Part shown: piece after piece, positions 21,838 to 34,303 of the stretch
How positions within the stretch are numbered: position 1 is the stretch's first letter
Layout: every line of letters starts with the position of its first letter
Source of the DNA: Pholiota molesta
Lineage: Eukaryota > Basidiomycota > Agaricomycetes > Agaricales > Strophariaceae
Direction: 5' to 3'
DNA: 64,000 bases
Assembly: GCA_014925825.1 (NCBI GenBank)
Contig: JACGCK010000025.1
Span: forward strand, 62,001-126,000
Translations under genes and position numbers: made by a program
Notes under the pieces: generated by a model
Database searches by the model: none
Seen by the model: the letters and a program-made list of their open reading frames with translations, nothing else
Told to the model about the DNA's origin: nothing

Positions 21838-22860
21838 AACTCGCGAGTACTCGGTACATGGCAAGCGCGAGAGGGCCGCAGCGACAGGAAATTGCGGGTA
21901 TGGCAACACCTGGCACGATGCGTCTCCACGCCGCATAGTGCTGCATATGCAGCACTTATTGTACGTGTAGACGGTGAGTGCGGAGGCGTGTGCCGTCCCA
22001 TCATTGAGCCGTCGTGTCTTTGCGCTGTCGCGTGGTTTCGCCGTCCTTGGCCTGGCGCCCAGTCCAAACGAACCCGTCGTCGCCCTCGCCCTCGTCGCTG
22101 AAGCCCTCATCCCACACTCCACCCATCTTTAGGATTGTCGGCACGATGGGCGTGATCATCAAATGCATCGGCGTGGACAGCGTGCGGATGAGTGATGTGG
22201 CGGGTGTGCGAAGCCGTCGTCGTGGCGTCGTGCATCGCAGGACGATGTGGTCGTGGTTCCGTGCGCCGCGGGACGACATGGCGGGCGGTGCCACGGCACG
22301 ATGTCGCGGGCTTGAGGCTGTGGGGAGGGATCGTGGTCAGCGGCGAGCGAGCGCGGACCATGTAGGGGCGTACCTTGTGGGTCTCCCGCTCCCGGGTCTC
22401 CCCTTACTCTCTCCTCCCCTTCCTTCGTCGTTGGTGCGCGGGAATGCGCCCACGAGGGGCTCGGACGGCGTTGTGGTGGTATAGAGCGCCAGCGCGGCAT
22501 CGTCGTGTCGTCGTCGTCATGTCGCCGTGTCACCGCGTTGTGCGTCCGTGGTCGTCCGTGGTCGAGGTGGCGGCGTGGCGCGAGAGGTCGAGGCGTGCGA
22601 GGTGGGTGGGGAGCGAGATGAGGAGAGTGGTGGTTGAGAATCAGAGAGAAAGATCAACAATCAATGTTGATCACTGCGCACGGCAACTTCCGCGACGCAC
22701 TCGGCCCGGTTGCGAGTACTCACGCGGGTACTCACAATACTGGAAATCCAAACTCAGATCCGGGCCTACCCGTGGGAACGAGTGATCCGGACTCGCGAGT
22801 CGGCCTACTTGTGGGTATTCTCACGAGTCAACCCGCGAGTACCTGCGATGGGACATGACT
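21838..22860. other. 1-kb GC-rich island with CGCGAGTAC-type motifs
   Basis: The segment is GC-rich throughout and both strands are open over hundreds of bases, a compositional artefact. Degenerate copies of a GCGAGTACTC/GCGGGTACTC motif cluster at its right end (about 22705-22850), and one is at its left end (21838-21851). I see no splice chain or domain. Confidence 0.45.
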
Positions 22861-22897
22861 CGTGTCCAGCCTTACCTCAGAGTAAGTATAGATTATT

Positions 22898-23240
22898 ATG
22901 GATCTTGCTGTGAAGCAAATACCAGAATCCATCGAGGTCCGCACCAAAGGACACCGCTCTCCACCGATAGACATTCTTCCTATAGAACTCCTCATCCACA
23001 TCTTCAAGCTGGTGTGCCATCAGCCATCTTGCGGCTTGCCACTGGCGCAAATCCCTCGACGACGAAATAGACCCGAATTGTTCTGCACGTCTAAAGTTTC
23101 GGAACCTGCGTATCCACCCGGAGCCAATCTCTTGTCGAACACGGCGAACCTGCGCGAGCTGTGTTTCCGCGGGACGCAGTTCCTGCCGCTCATTATCCGT
23201 CAATATTTTCCATCGATTAATTCAATTAAAATTGGGGTGA
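22898..23240 (+). pseudogene. F-box gene fragment
   Basis: From ATG 22898 the sequence reads an F-box-like start (PPIDILPIELLIHIFKLVCHQ at about residues 22-42). This matches the LPxEL..IF core used by F-box proteins to bind Skp1 in SCF ubiquitin ligases. After about 50 residues the sequence no longer resembles one protein. A later piece (ANLRELCFRGTQFLPLI) could be an LRR remnant. Length is far below the 400-600 residues of typical mushroom F-box proteins, so this is a truncated copy next to the GC-rich island. Confidence 0.5.
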
Positions 23241-23839
23241 GTACAGAAACCTATAGCTTGAATGATAAAACGCGAGAAAACGCGCTCAAAAAACACTCTG
23301 AACGCGCTTTTTCCGCGAAGATGCATTGCTTAATTGCATTCGACGTGTATTTTGATGTCACGTGCTGACACTTTGGCCTGCGATCTTGCACCCGAACTAA
23401 GTCGATCAATTTATCGACGATTAGGCTATTTTTTGGGCGTATTCCCCACTAATCGACCCCATCTGCCATGTCTAGTTTTTAAAATTGGATCAAATTGTTT
23501 TGGTCTTGAGATATGATGTATGAATTATGGCTATTGGGAGCAGTATCATAGCTATTAAAAAAAGAGAAACTAGACTTTCATCTCTAAGTACATCTGACTG
23601 CTTCTTCTCACTAAGAGATCATCCATATCTGACTGTGTAGCATGTTGGCGATGCGGACCACTTTCTTCGTCGAAATAACCGTGTGGGAAAGAATGGGCGG
23701 AGTTGAAGTTTGGCAGAGCGTTGCCCCTCCCCACAATGAGTGCGCAAAGGATTGTTCGCGGAGTTGATATCGGAGTGATCCGGTGGCATGTGATTAGGGT
23801 GGGGTATAAGAGAGGATGGCTGGAATAGGCGAGTCAACG

Positions 23840-25604
23840 ATGTCTGCAGGCTTCCGCATAAGTCCTGCGCTATGGGACAAGATCCACCACTTTGCCTCCT
23901 TTCCCCAGACCGGAGGTCAGTACAACATTTCCATTCTCCAAACACCCACCTTCTGAGCCCCGTTCAGTCTCCTTGCAACAGATGGTCCTGTTCGGCCAGA
24001 ATCCAAGTCAAGGGACTCTTCTCAAAGCGAGTCAATTCCTCGCAGGTCCGTATTATTACCTCTGGATATATATTTCAAGCTGAATCGTATGTTTGATCAC
24101 AGAAGAACTACCTGTTCGCCTTGCGCATCGCGTAAAGGAACTCGACGAGCTGCCGCACAATCTCTCCGCCATGCCTTCCATCAACAAGGTCAAGAACTGG
24201 TACGCACAGTCATTCGAGGTTCGTATTAAATCTCTTGATCGCGCGACACGCCCTTTCCTTACCGTCTCTGTCTCTGTCGCTCACCCTTCCATAGGAACTC
24301 ATCACATTCCCCCAAGTCGTGCTACCCACCAACATCCGACAAGCCCTCATGGTTCCTCGTCCAGAGGAGCCACTCTTCCAGAATCGAAACCCAACCTTTT
24401 CGCCGACCCTTATTCCAGCAATCCCATGCAACAAGGCAATAGTAACGGAAACAACGGGTTTAACAAGCTGAAGCTTAGAGTACCCATGGAACGGAGGTAC
24501 GCCATTGTCTCTACTTTACCTCAAAGTAGATCCTCAATTCGACCTGCAGATACTACGCGAACACGAATAACGTTCAATGGCCACCAGAAGTCCAAGATTA
24601 CAACAAGCGTTTCACCAAGTTGCTAGAACATATCAAGAGCCGTCACGATCCAACTGTTACCACAGTCGCACAAGGAGTGTTGGAGTGGAAACGGAGTCAG
24701 AACGCGAAGCACATTGGTTTGGATATGCAGGCATGGTTAGACAGGTTCTACCTATCGCGTATCGGCATACGTTTCCTCATTGGCCAACGTGCGTTGCTTT
24801 CATTTACTTCCTTCACCCACTCTAACCACTATCCGTAGACGTGGCCTTGAACACGCAACAAGCACACGAGGACTATGTCGGCATCATCTGCACCAAAGCT
24901 GTTCGTATAGTTCACTTTTTGCTATCTGGATTCCAACATGGTTTACATCTTGAATCAGAACGTACATGACATCGTCCAAGAAGCAATCGAAAACGCGCGT
25001 TTTGTATGCGAAGAACACTACGCGATGTTCAAGGGCCCGCCCGTGCAGCTTATCTGCCCCAAAGACCTCATCTTCCCCTACGTCCCCGGCCATCTCTCCC
25101 ACATCTGCTTCGAGCTCCTGAAGAACTCCCTGCGCGCCGTCGTCGAGCGGTACGGCGTCGACCAGGAGGACAACTTCCCGCCGATCAAGGTCGTCGTCGT
25201 CGAGGGCAAGGAGGACATCACCATCAAGATCTCCGACGAGGGCGGCGGCATCCCGCGCAGCGCGTTCCCGCTCATCTGGACGTACATGTACACCACGATG
25301 GAGAGCAAGGGCATCGACAGCGACTTCCAGGCGAGCGATTTCAAGGCGCCCATGGCGGGCTTCGGGTACGGGCTGCCGCTGTCCCGACTGGTGCGTCCCT
25401 CCCTTCCTCCCTCTCCCGCTGCTTCCTTCCATCCTCTTCCTCCTTCCCTCCCGTCGGATCCGTTTCCTGACTTTTCTTTTCACGCGCATGTAGTACGCCA
25501 GATACTTCGGAGGCGACCTCCGCCTGATCTCCATGGACGGATTCGGCACGGACGTGTATATCCACCTGAACCGGCTATCGAGCAGCCGGGAACCCCTGCC
25601 CTAA
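23840..25604 (+). CDS. Pyruvate/branched-chain dehydrogenase kinase (PDK/BCK)
   Basis: Eight exons: 23840-23915, 23968-24045, 24103-24218, 24293-24496, 24550-24788, 24839-24900, 24959-25390 and 25494-25604 (stop TAA). The N-terminal part is the alpha-helical BCDHK domain ([30 protein letters not shown]). The C-terminal part is the GHKL ATPase: [12 protein letters not shown] (N box), SDEGGGIP (G1), [20 protein letters not shown] (G2) and GTDVYIHL. These kinases inactivate mitochondrial PDH or BCKDH by phosphorylating E1-alpha. In exon 4 the frame changes at about 24361-24375 (one base short) between ALMVPRPEE and LPESKPNLF, while the sequence on both sides is conserved. All other junctions are in phase. 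Confidence 0.85.
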
Positions 25605-26590
25605 AAACCCGCACCCTCGGGCCTCATTCCTTGTACAATGTACGTTCTTTCTTGCATTACTTAGTGGGCCTCTTGCTGTACATATACACCTAATACCTTT
25701 CGCCGCATAACATCAATCGCCTGTATTACCATCCCCTTCCCTTGTTTAATGTTACTTATGTATCGAGAATTGAGACAATACCATGCCTTTTCTCTGTCTA
25801 GCGACCAGCAACCATGACCAGCCACGATCTGTCTTCGGAGTGCGGAGTGTGGTAGCCTTATGTCCGTAAGCCCGAACGCCGGCAGAAAGTTCAGGCCACG
25901 GAAGCATCTTGCTCCCCACGCGGGGTGCAGCTGGGGCTGCCTGGGGCGGGGATCTGCGGGGATACGCAGTAGATTAAGCGGGGGCGTCCGAGGCGCGAGA
26001 GTCGAGAGGGGGCGCGAAGAGGCGCGACGCGACCTATGGAAGATCTACATACTTTACTTATAAGTACACGATGTAGAGTGTCCAAGTTGGGCTCTCAAAA
26101 AACCTTTTATGGCCGCCAAACTTGAGATGATGAGATGACCCAGTAAACGAATTTTGAATCGTTGGACACGGTAATTGATCGTCGCTCGACATCTATATAC
26201 ATATGGATGTAGAATACTGAAGCCTAGCACTCAGCCTGCCCCGGTGCTCAAACTTCACTGCGGCTAGTATCTATGACAATCCTATGTAAGTACATTAAGG
26301 CAAGAAGTCCAGGCATCCGACCTCCAATCTGCCAGAGTGGCAGAGATCAATATCTCCAACGTGAGGATACGGCCGCCCAGTTCTCTCCGAATCACATGTG
26401 ATTGTGAATGAAGTTCGGGCGGAATGAACGCTGATCGAAGAATCCGTGGCGGGCAGGCAAGGAAACATGTCTCCCGCCCGAGAGGACTTCCGCTAAATCA
26501 AAGCCGAGTGTCGCATGTGAATGAAGTTCAGGATGCACGTCGTAGCCCAGGGCCGAGTCCAGGTCTTTAATTATCACCCGTAGACTTCCG
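25605..26590. other. Intergenic, no gene seen
   Basis: The first 250 bp are probably 3' flank of the kinase gene. A short G-rich patch (25860-26060) gives spurious open frames. Nothing else is recognisable on either strand. Confidence 0.45.
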
Positions 26591-26599
26591 TAGAGCAGG

Positions 26600-27601
26600 A
26601 TTCGACGAGTTCAACGAGCTCGGACGACTCACATGCTTCGAAAGCTTCCAGCCCATTTTCACGTCCGATGCCGCTTTCTTTCATACCACCCCAGATTATG
26701 AGGATGATAAGCTTATGAATGACACGTTACAAGGTTTTGAGCTTACCAAGGAGAACTGGGATCGTTCCGGTGATGAGTGTTCACCCAGCAGAGCCCCGAC
26801 CGAATGGCAGCCGCAACGCGGTGGGCCCGCGACAGATTCAACGTCCAGATTCCAGCTCCCAACCCATATTTGCTGGCATTGGCCAATGCGATGCCTTCAG
26901 CCTCGGTCTACAAAATCCATGGTCCGTCAATTGCGAGCATCTGTATGGCTTGGCATGTACGAACCTCAAACCGCTTCACCACCACGACGGGTCCAAAGAC
27001 TTCCTCCTGCCAAATTTCGTCGGTAATTTGCACGTTACTGATCACTGTCGGGGGGTAGAAAGAGCCCTTAGAGAAATCGAAACCATCGAGCTCTGATTTT
27101 ACAGTCATTGGTTTTCCTCCTGCAAGAATTGACGCGGTTTTCGATGCTTCTTTGACCATGTCAACAATTCGCCTGAGATGATGCATGGAAATAACTGTGC
27201 CCATTGTTGATTTCGGATTTGAAGCTATCAGAAAGAGTTTAGCTTGAGCGTCGATAGAATTTTAGAAGAGCACGTACGATCACCCATCCGTCGCCGAATG
27301 CCTTCGACTTTCTGCAGGAAACGCTGCATAAAATCATCATAGATGCTGGCGTGGACCAGTATCCTTGTTCCAGAAACGCAAGTTTGTCCAGATGCAACGA
27401 ATGACGCAAAAGCTACTCCATTGACAGCGCTTTCGATATCGGCATCATAAAATACGACAATTGGCGCCTAGAGACCATCGTCAATCTCCTCCTAGTAACC
27501 AATATCAAAAAATTGCACACCTTTCCTCCCAACTCGGCTGTGTAGGTGGCCAGATTCGCACCAACGATACTACCGAGGACGCGTCCTGTTTGAGTTCCAG
27601 C
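26600..27601 (-). pseudogene. Aldehyde dehydrogenase, 5'-truncated
   Basis: Reading leftward: AGTQTGRVLGSIVGANLATYTAELGGK, then APIVVFYDADIESAVNGVAFASFVASGQTCVSG with the catalytic Cys, then the EEVFGPVVVVKRFE block, an NAD-fold end (YGLGAGIWTLNLSRAHRV) and WVN. Exons join in phase across introns near 27520, 27278 and 26945. The amino-terminal half (about 230 residues before the Gly-rich motif) is absent: upstream of 27601 I find no ALDH coding sequence. The junction before GGMKESGIGRENGLEAFEA (about 26640-26690) has TG where the acceptor AG should be. This is a decayed copy of a cytosolic or mitochondrial ALDH-superfamily gene, oxidising an aldehyde with NAD(P)+ when intact. Confidence 0.75.
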
Positions 27602-28940
27602 CTGCTTCCGTTAGATATGCCAATAATATTCGATGATAATGATTAGACTAAAGTTTGTTCGAAAGCAAGCCTGGAACGGGGTAGGAGAGGGACGAGAAGG
27701 GAACGCGAGAGAAAGGGGAAAAAAAAAGCTGTATACTAATGAATGCAGATGTCGTTTATAACGCCCAGAGAGTGCAATTGCGTTGGAGGATGTTTGTGTA
27801 CCGACTTCCATCATCTAACTCTCCAGGATCACCATTGGGCAATTTCTTCGGGAAATACGGTTGCAGAAATATAAGGAGGCAGGAGAAGAAACAGATGGTT
27901 ATTGCGTTGAACCGGGTTGGTAAAACGTTGGATATTCCGGTGGAAGGGGAGTTCGTGAGGACGAATATGACCAGCAGAAATGGCAAGCAGAAATGGCAAG
28001 TAGAATGCATAGGGTTGTGGAGTATCCAAAAGGCCCCGCTCTAGTAATCTCGACGACCCCTTCCAAAACCCTGCTTGGGGAAGATTCCAGAGTCACTGGG
28101 GGTAAGATGGGGCGTCCATTCGGATAATACTGAAGTACACAGAGTTTGTGCCGACCAAGAGGTAGACCCGAGCTAACCACATTATCGTGAGCAGCTAGAA
28201 TTGGGACAAACTGGAATAGAGTCGTGGAAGGTATAAACAGGAGGGGTATGTACTAGAGTCATCGGCTTGGTCATGATAGCTTCATTACTTCGCGAAGAGA
28301 GATGCCAGAGACGTCGATAGTTGCGCCATAAAACGGGTTACGGGTAAACCGTGCCCCTGAGATGGAACCCAGAACTGGATCCCAAGTACGGAAAAGGTGA
28401 CATGAAATAGCAAGGAAGACGGGAAGTAGAAGTACACCAGCAAAGGGGTTTTGGAGCGCAAGTGAAAGAGGAAAGCAAGTGCCATGGAAAGATTCGGGAC
28501 GACGGGACGGGGGTGTCATGTTCAACCGTGGGACAATTCACCTTAGGCGCGCATGCTCGCCATCATCGTTCAGCAAAAAAGGTCATTCAGTGACCATCTC
28601 CTGCAAATGTGCTCGTTTCAAGGGCTGGCTCCTTCAGCCAGAGGGACAAGGGGAGCGGGATACCACAGGGAAGCCCCGTGCAGGTGGGACCCAATTTCCT
28701 CTCCATCGCCGCCTCTGACACCGGCATCTGCCCATACACTGGCGAGCATGACCAGCTGCGACGACGTACGAGTCGCAGCTCGTTCGTCCATCCGCTCTCC
28801 CTCGGTCCGCCCGCGTTATCATCGAGATTGGACGCGACCCCGGCGCCCTTCCCTGCCTCGTCTACCCACCCACCACTAACATTTGGATTTGCGGTGCCAG
28901 CCCTCGCTACTTGCGGCTGCTCAATACCCAATCCTAGGCC
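27602..28940. other. No confident gene; short repeats only
   Basis: Several medium open frames overlap on both strands, with none showing splice-supported extension or a domain. A 13-bp tandem duplication (AGCAGAAATGGCA type) occurs near 27970-27995. Confidence 0.35.
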
Positions 28941-29004
28941 GGTGACTGTCCCTTTAAAAGCTTCCTGAGGGAAAAAAAAAGAAGCTTTTAGAGGGACGGT
29001 CACC
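28941..29004. repeat. Inverted repeat with 23-bp arms
   Basis: GGTGACTGTCCCTTTAAAAG.. (28941-28963) pairs with 28982-29004 with two mismatches, around an 18-nt A-rich loop. It could be a solo hairpin or the end remnant of a small element. No flanking target duplication is obvious. Confidence 0.75.
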
Positions 29005-31110
29005 TCCCAGCGACTGTGTGCCTTACCGACACACTGCAAGCCATGAGACGGTACATGGTCGCGAGAAGCGGAGGATGGCGATCCGTCGCCAACTGGCACA
29101 CAGGCCCACAGCGCATGCTCACGCGAGGCATGTGCTGTGCTGGTAGAGCATATGACGTGCTCCAGCAGCCATGCGCATCGGTATCGTTCCCTCACAGCTG
29201 CATAGTACTGCATGCCCACGACGGACCACCCGGACGCTGGTGGGGCGTCCACCATGACGGGCGGGCTTAAAGGGCGGCCATCTGTCCGCCCGTCGTAATC
29301 CTCCAGCTCCTGACCATCTCCCGACCCTGTCCAGCCCACTTCAGAGGTTACCACAGGCGACGAGCAAGTCAGTCCCGCCCGTTCAACCCATTGACCTCGA
29401 ATTACAGCCATGGCGCTGGATTCCACGTCACGTCAACGCCGAGGCCCGACACCCACCGACATTGCACCTGTATACCTGTATGCGACTTCGATCTCATGAC
29501 CTCCCCGCCTCCCGCTAGGAAAATGTCTTACGCCCTCTCGCCTTTTTCTAATCTTTCCGTGACCTACTCAAAGCTAGTGCATTTCTGCCATGTGTCCCAT
29601 TAGGTTGGGAGGGGCTAGATTCAACTTGTCTCTTGACATGCTCTACAAACCACCTCAGATATATTGGTGTACGTCTTCTGGCTTGCCGGTTTGCGCACTG
29701 CGATGCGCTCAACCTTTTATGTGGTCTTTGGTGGTCGCGTGCTGTCTTCTGTCACCCGGAGGTATGATTTGGCCGTGACCTCAGAAACGTGTTGACATTC
29801 TTTTGTCGGCTACGAAGGGAAGGAATTCTGTGCAACCGTTCTAGATCTGTTTTCAACCTTGAGGTTCATCCCCCCACTGCCTCCACCGGAGTACACTGGT
29901 ACATCTGTTCATTCTTCTGGCCGACACGGACCGGAATGGGTTAAGTTTTTCGGTTAACGATAAATTCAACTTATCGATCTCCATCTGCACAGAGAATTTT
30001 GACCGAGCGCCTTGCACCTGAAGCAGTGCAGGAGGCTCATGGGTAATACCCAATAACCGTGGGCAGGCCGTGCAGTGCGATGCCAGTACTGCTTAGCTAC
30101 CGACGTGCCGTACTCATCATGGGTGGGCCTTACGACGCGTTGTATCATTACGCGTGGGCGGGGTTCATCATTATGTTCTTTCATTTCATAGCCGCTGATG
30201 TTCAGATACATAGTCGAGATAAACAATGGCAGGGAGACTGAGGGAGTGCACATGTCGCACTTTTTGGCGCGTATCACCGTGTTTCCGCTTTAATCGCTGA
30301 CATTCTGCTTCTTTACATAGTAAACTCGATATATAAAAAGTGGACCAGCTTCAACATCTCAGTCCGAACATCTCAATGCCGAAACTGCGAAGTGGTGCAA
30401 TGCTTTGAGCGCTGGACGTTGTGCAGTCTGCAGTGCGTTTCAAGGCGACGTAAAAACCACCGGTGTTCGTTTACCCCTCTAGGTACGAATGTGTTCATTG
30501 AAGCAGAGATCTTGCCATGTGCAACGCGGCGGTCCCTGTGAACTCCCGACTGTCTTTCACTGCCATCAATACTGATCACATACTGATGCAGCGGTGAGTA
30601 GCGGCCGCCATTCTTGATGACTCTTCGCCCTGCAGAAAGCGTGCCCCAACCACGCTGCATATGAACGGATATCACCGGTTTAGTCCAGCTTGAGATTAAG
30701 ATGAGAATCGAGATATATCCTTGAAATTTTCAGGAATACTCGATAAATGCAATTCGAGTGTTAATGATGTTGGAACTTGGAATATTATGGGCGCTGAGAT
30801 CCTTGCTACTCTTTCTTCTTTCTCTTGGGTGAAATTAAAATATCTCACTTCTGCTTGGAGCCTTGGTGTGACAACTGGTTATATCTTTGGAGGATTGGGA
30901 GTTACCAGAGACATAGAGCGGCACACGAGACCGGAGGTTAGAAGAGCTTAGAGAATCAGATAGACCAGTTATAGGCTATTACCTATTAAATTAACTGCCT
31001 AAACGATAACGATTACAGAGTATTGACTATTTGCATTAAGGTAAAACGTATGATAGTATCCAAGTCATTGAACGGAACAAGTAGTACATATTGAAAGGGG
31101 TTGGAATAAG
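29005..31110. other. No confident gene
   Basis: There is a TATA-like ATATATAAAAAG at about 30329 without a coding region behind it. One protein-like open piece lies on the plus strand at about 30721-30951 (hydrophobic, WNIMGAEILATLSS), but no exon could be linked to it. The remainder has no signal. Confidence 0.35.
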
Positions 31111-31111
31111 G

Positions 31112-31375
31112 GGGCGCAGCAATAGAAATGTAAGCTGAAATATAAGCATTGAGTGGAGGGCGCGATGAGGAGTCCATGCGGCTGAGTGCGTATAGTACTA
31201 CGAAGAGCCCCGGCGACGCCGAGGAGAGTCAAAGATTTATTTATTAGGGCGCAGCAATAGAAATGTAAGCTAAAATATAAGCATTGAGTGGAGGGCGATG
31301 AGGAGTTCATGCGGCTGAGCACGTACTACGAAGAGCCCCATCGACGCTGCGCAGTGCGCAGAGTCAAAGATTTAT
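31112..31375. repeat. 135-bp tandem duplication
   Basis: The unit beginning GGGCGCAGCAATAGAAATG starts at 31112 and again at 31247, and the second copy runs to about 31375. The copies differ by small indels and substitutions. Non-coding. Confidence 0.85.
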
Positions 31376-32139
31376 AACATATCAAGTAAATGAAAGGGAG
31401 AACGCCGAAGCGCTTATGTTTGAAGCGCGGAAGCGACGCTAAAAATATATCAATGATAAATAGATGGAGTGTGGGGTTGATAAGATGGGAAGATATTAAA
31501 AAAATGACGGCGGAGGGGATCGCAGAGGATCGCAGTCGCTACATGCTACACTGAGTCTTGGACTCGACTTGACAGGAATCTTACCTACGAATGTTACTCA
31601 AAGTTATACACATGTACATGCCCTTCCCTGTGAGCCTTGCAAACAATTTGAACAAACGATGTACTGAGATGATGGTCAATTCGCACTCGATTCAAAGTTT
31701 GAACGCAGGATATATCCTCCGACTACTTTTTCTGGATTTATTTTCCCTACAAAACTACAACACAGAGGCATGAGTCTCCGTGGAAATCGGTGAGATTAAT
31801 ACCAATAGCGTCATATCGATTGACAACACCATCACGCGTATGTACCTAAATGTAAGCACGCATCGATGGAGAATTCTCAGAATTAGTAATGTGTATACCA
31901 AATTGAATAGAGGTTACAGCGACTGTGATGGGCGCTGGAGTCTGATACTATAAAGAGGGAATGTTATTTCAATTTCCCCTCAGTTCAAATTCCAACAACA
32001 ACAACCAACTACTACACAACCAACCACCTTAGGTATGTCTTATCTCCATGATCTCTACTACTCTGTACTCACCGATTTCTATTGACTGCACGACGCGTCC
32101 CGCCATCTATTATCGCTACTATTCGCCAGCTAAATCGAA

Positions 32140-33685
<1,546 letters not shown>

Positions 33686-34096
33686 TATGTATCTGTAGCC
33701 TTAACTTTCACTAGATTTGACGTGCCCAAATGTAATCTGTATTGATATAATTGTCTGTAGTGCTGTTTGAGCAGTATTCAATCACTCGTCGAACCTTGAT
33801 AGACTGATTGTTGATTAATCTTCATTGAATTTGATGTCATATTTTGAGCGGCTCAAAAGACCGTCGGGAATCGAGGAATATTACGGACTTCGGAGCATAA
33901 CCTTCTGTCGAGTTAGGATATTCAGATCATCAACAATCGGCGAACGATGCTCTGGAATTTTTTCCAGACTCCAATCTCCAGTGTTTCAACCAATGGAATA
34001 TCATCAAAATATCGGTTTAACTGTTAACATGATGATGGTGTACACTGTAAACTTCAATGATGATGTATGTATGGCAAAAAGAAAAAAAAAAACATT

Positions 34097-34195
34097 AGCC
34101 CACCGCGAGGGTCGAACTCGCAGCCTTCAGATGATCCGAACGGATTGACCCGCCTATTAAGAGTCTGACGCTCTATCCGATTGAGCTAGGCGGGC
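34097..34195 (-). tRNA. tRNA-Lys(CUU) with 25-nt intron
   Basis: On the minus strand the acceptor stem is GCCCGCC/GGTGGGC. It has the D-arm A-box (TAGCTCAATCGG), an anticodon stem TCAGA/TCTGA, and the anticodon CTT at 34161-34159. A canonical intron lies after position 37 (34157-34133), and the B-box GAGTTCGACCC is present. All stems close, with one G-U pair in the acceptor. A T-rich stretch on the minus strand just past 34090 can serve as the Pol III terminator. Confidence 0.93.
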
Positions 34196-34303
34196 TGTGA
34201 TGTGATGCACGCGACTGACATGTCGGCCGGGCCGCGCGGGATGACTCGCAGAATGGGGCTAGATTTGGCGATAATCTGGTTTGCTCCTGCCCACTACACC
34301 GCC

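Noticed and set aside
21664..22785. Multiple open frames of 80-156 codons on both strands
   Set aside because: They coincide with the GC-rich island and are expected from the scarcity of AT-rich stop codons. Composition is Arg/Pro/Ser-rich in every frame.
24884..25549. 221-codon minus-strand open frame
   Set aside because: It is antisense to the strongly conserved GHKL domain of the PDK/BCK kinase.
28587..29426. 279-codon minus-strand open frame
   Set aside because: Several other frames on both strands are open over the same GC-rich DNA. There is no domain, splice signal or start context, and a perfect hairpin lies inside it.
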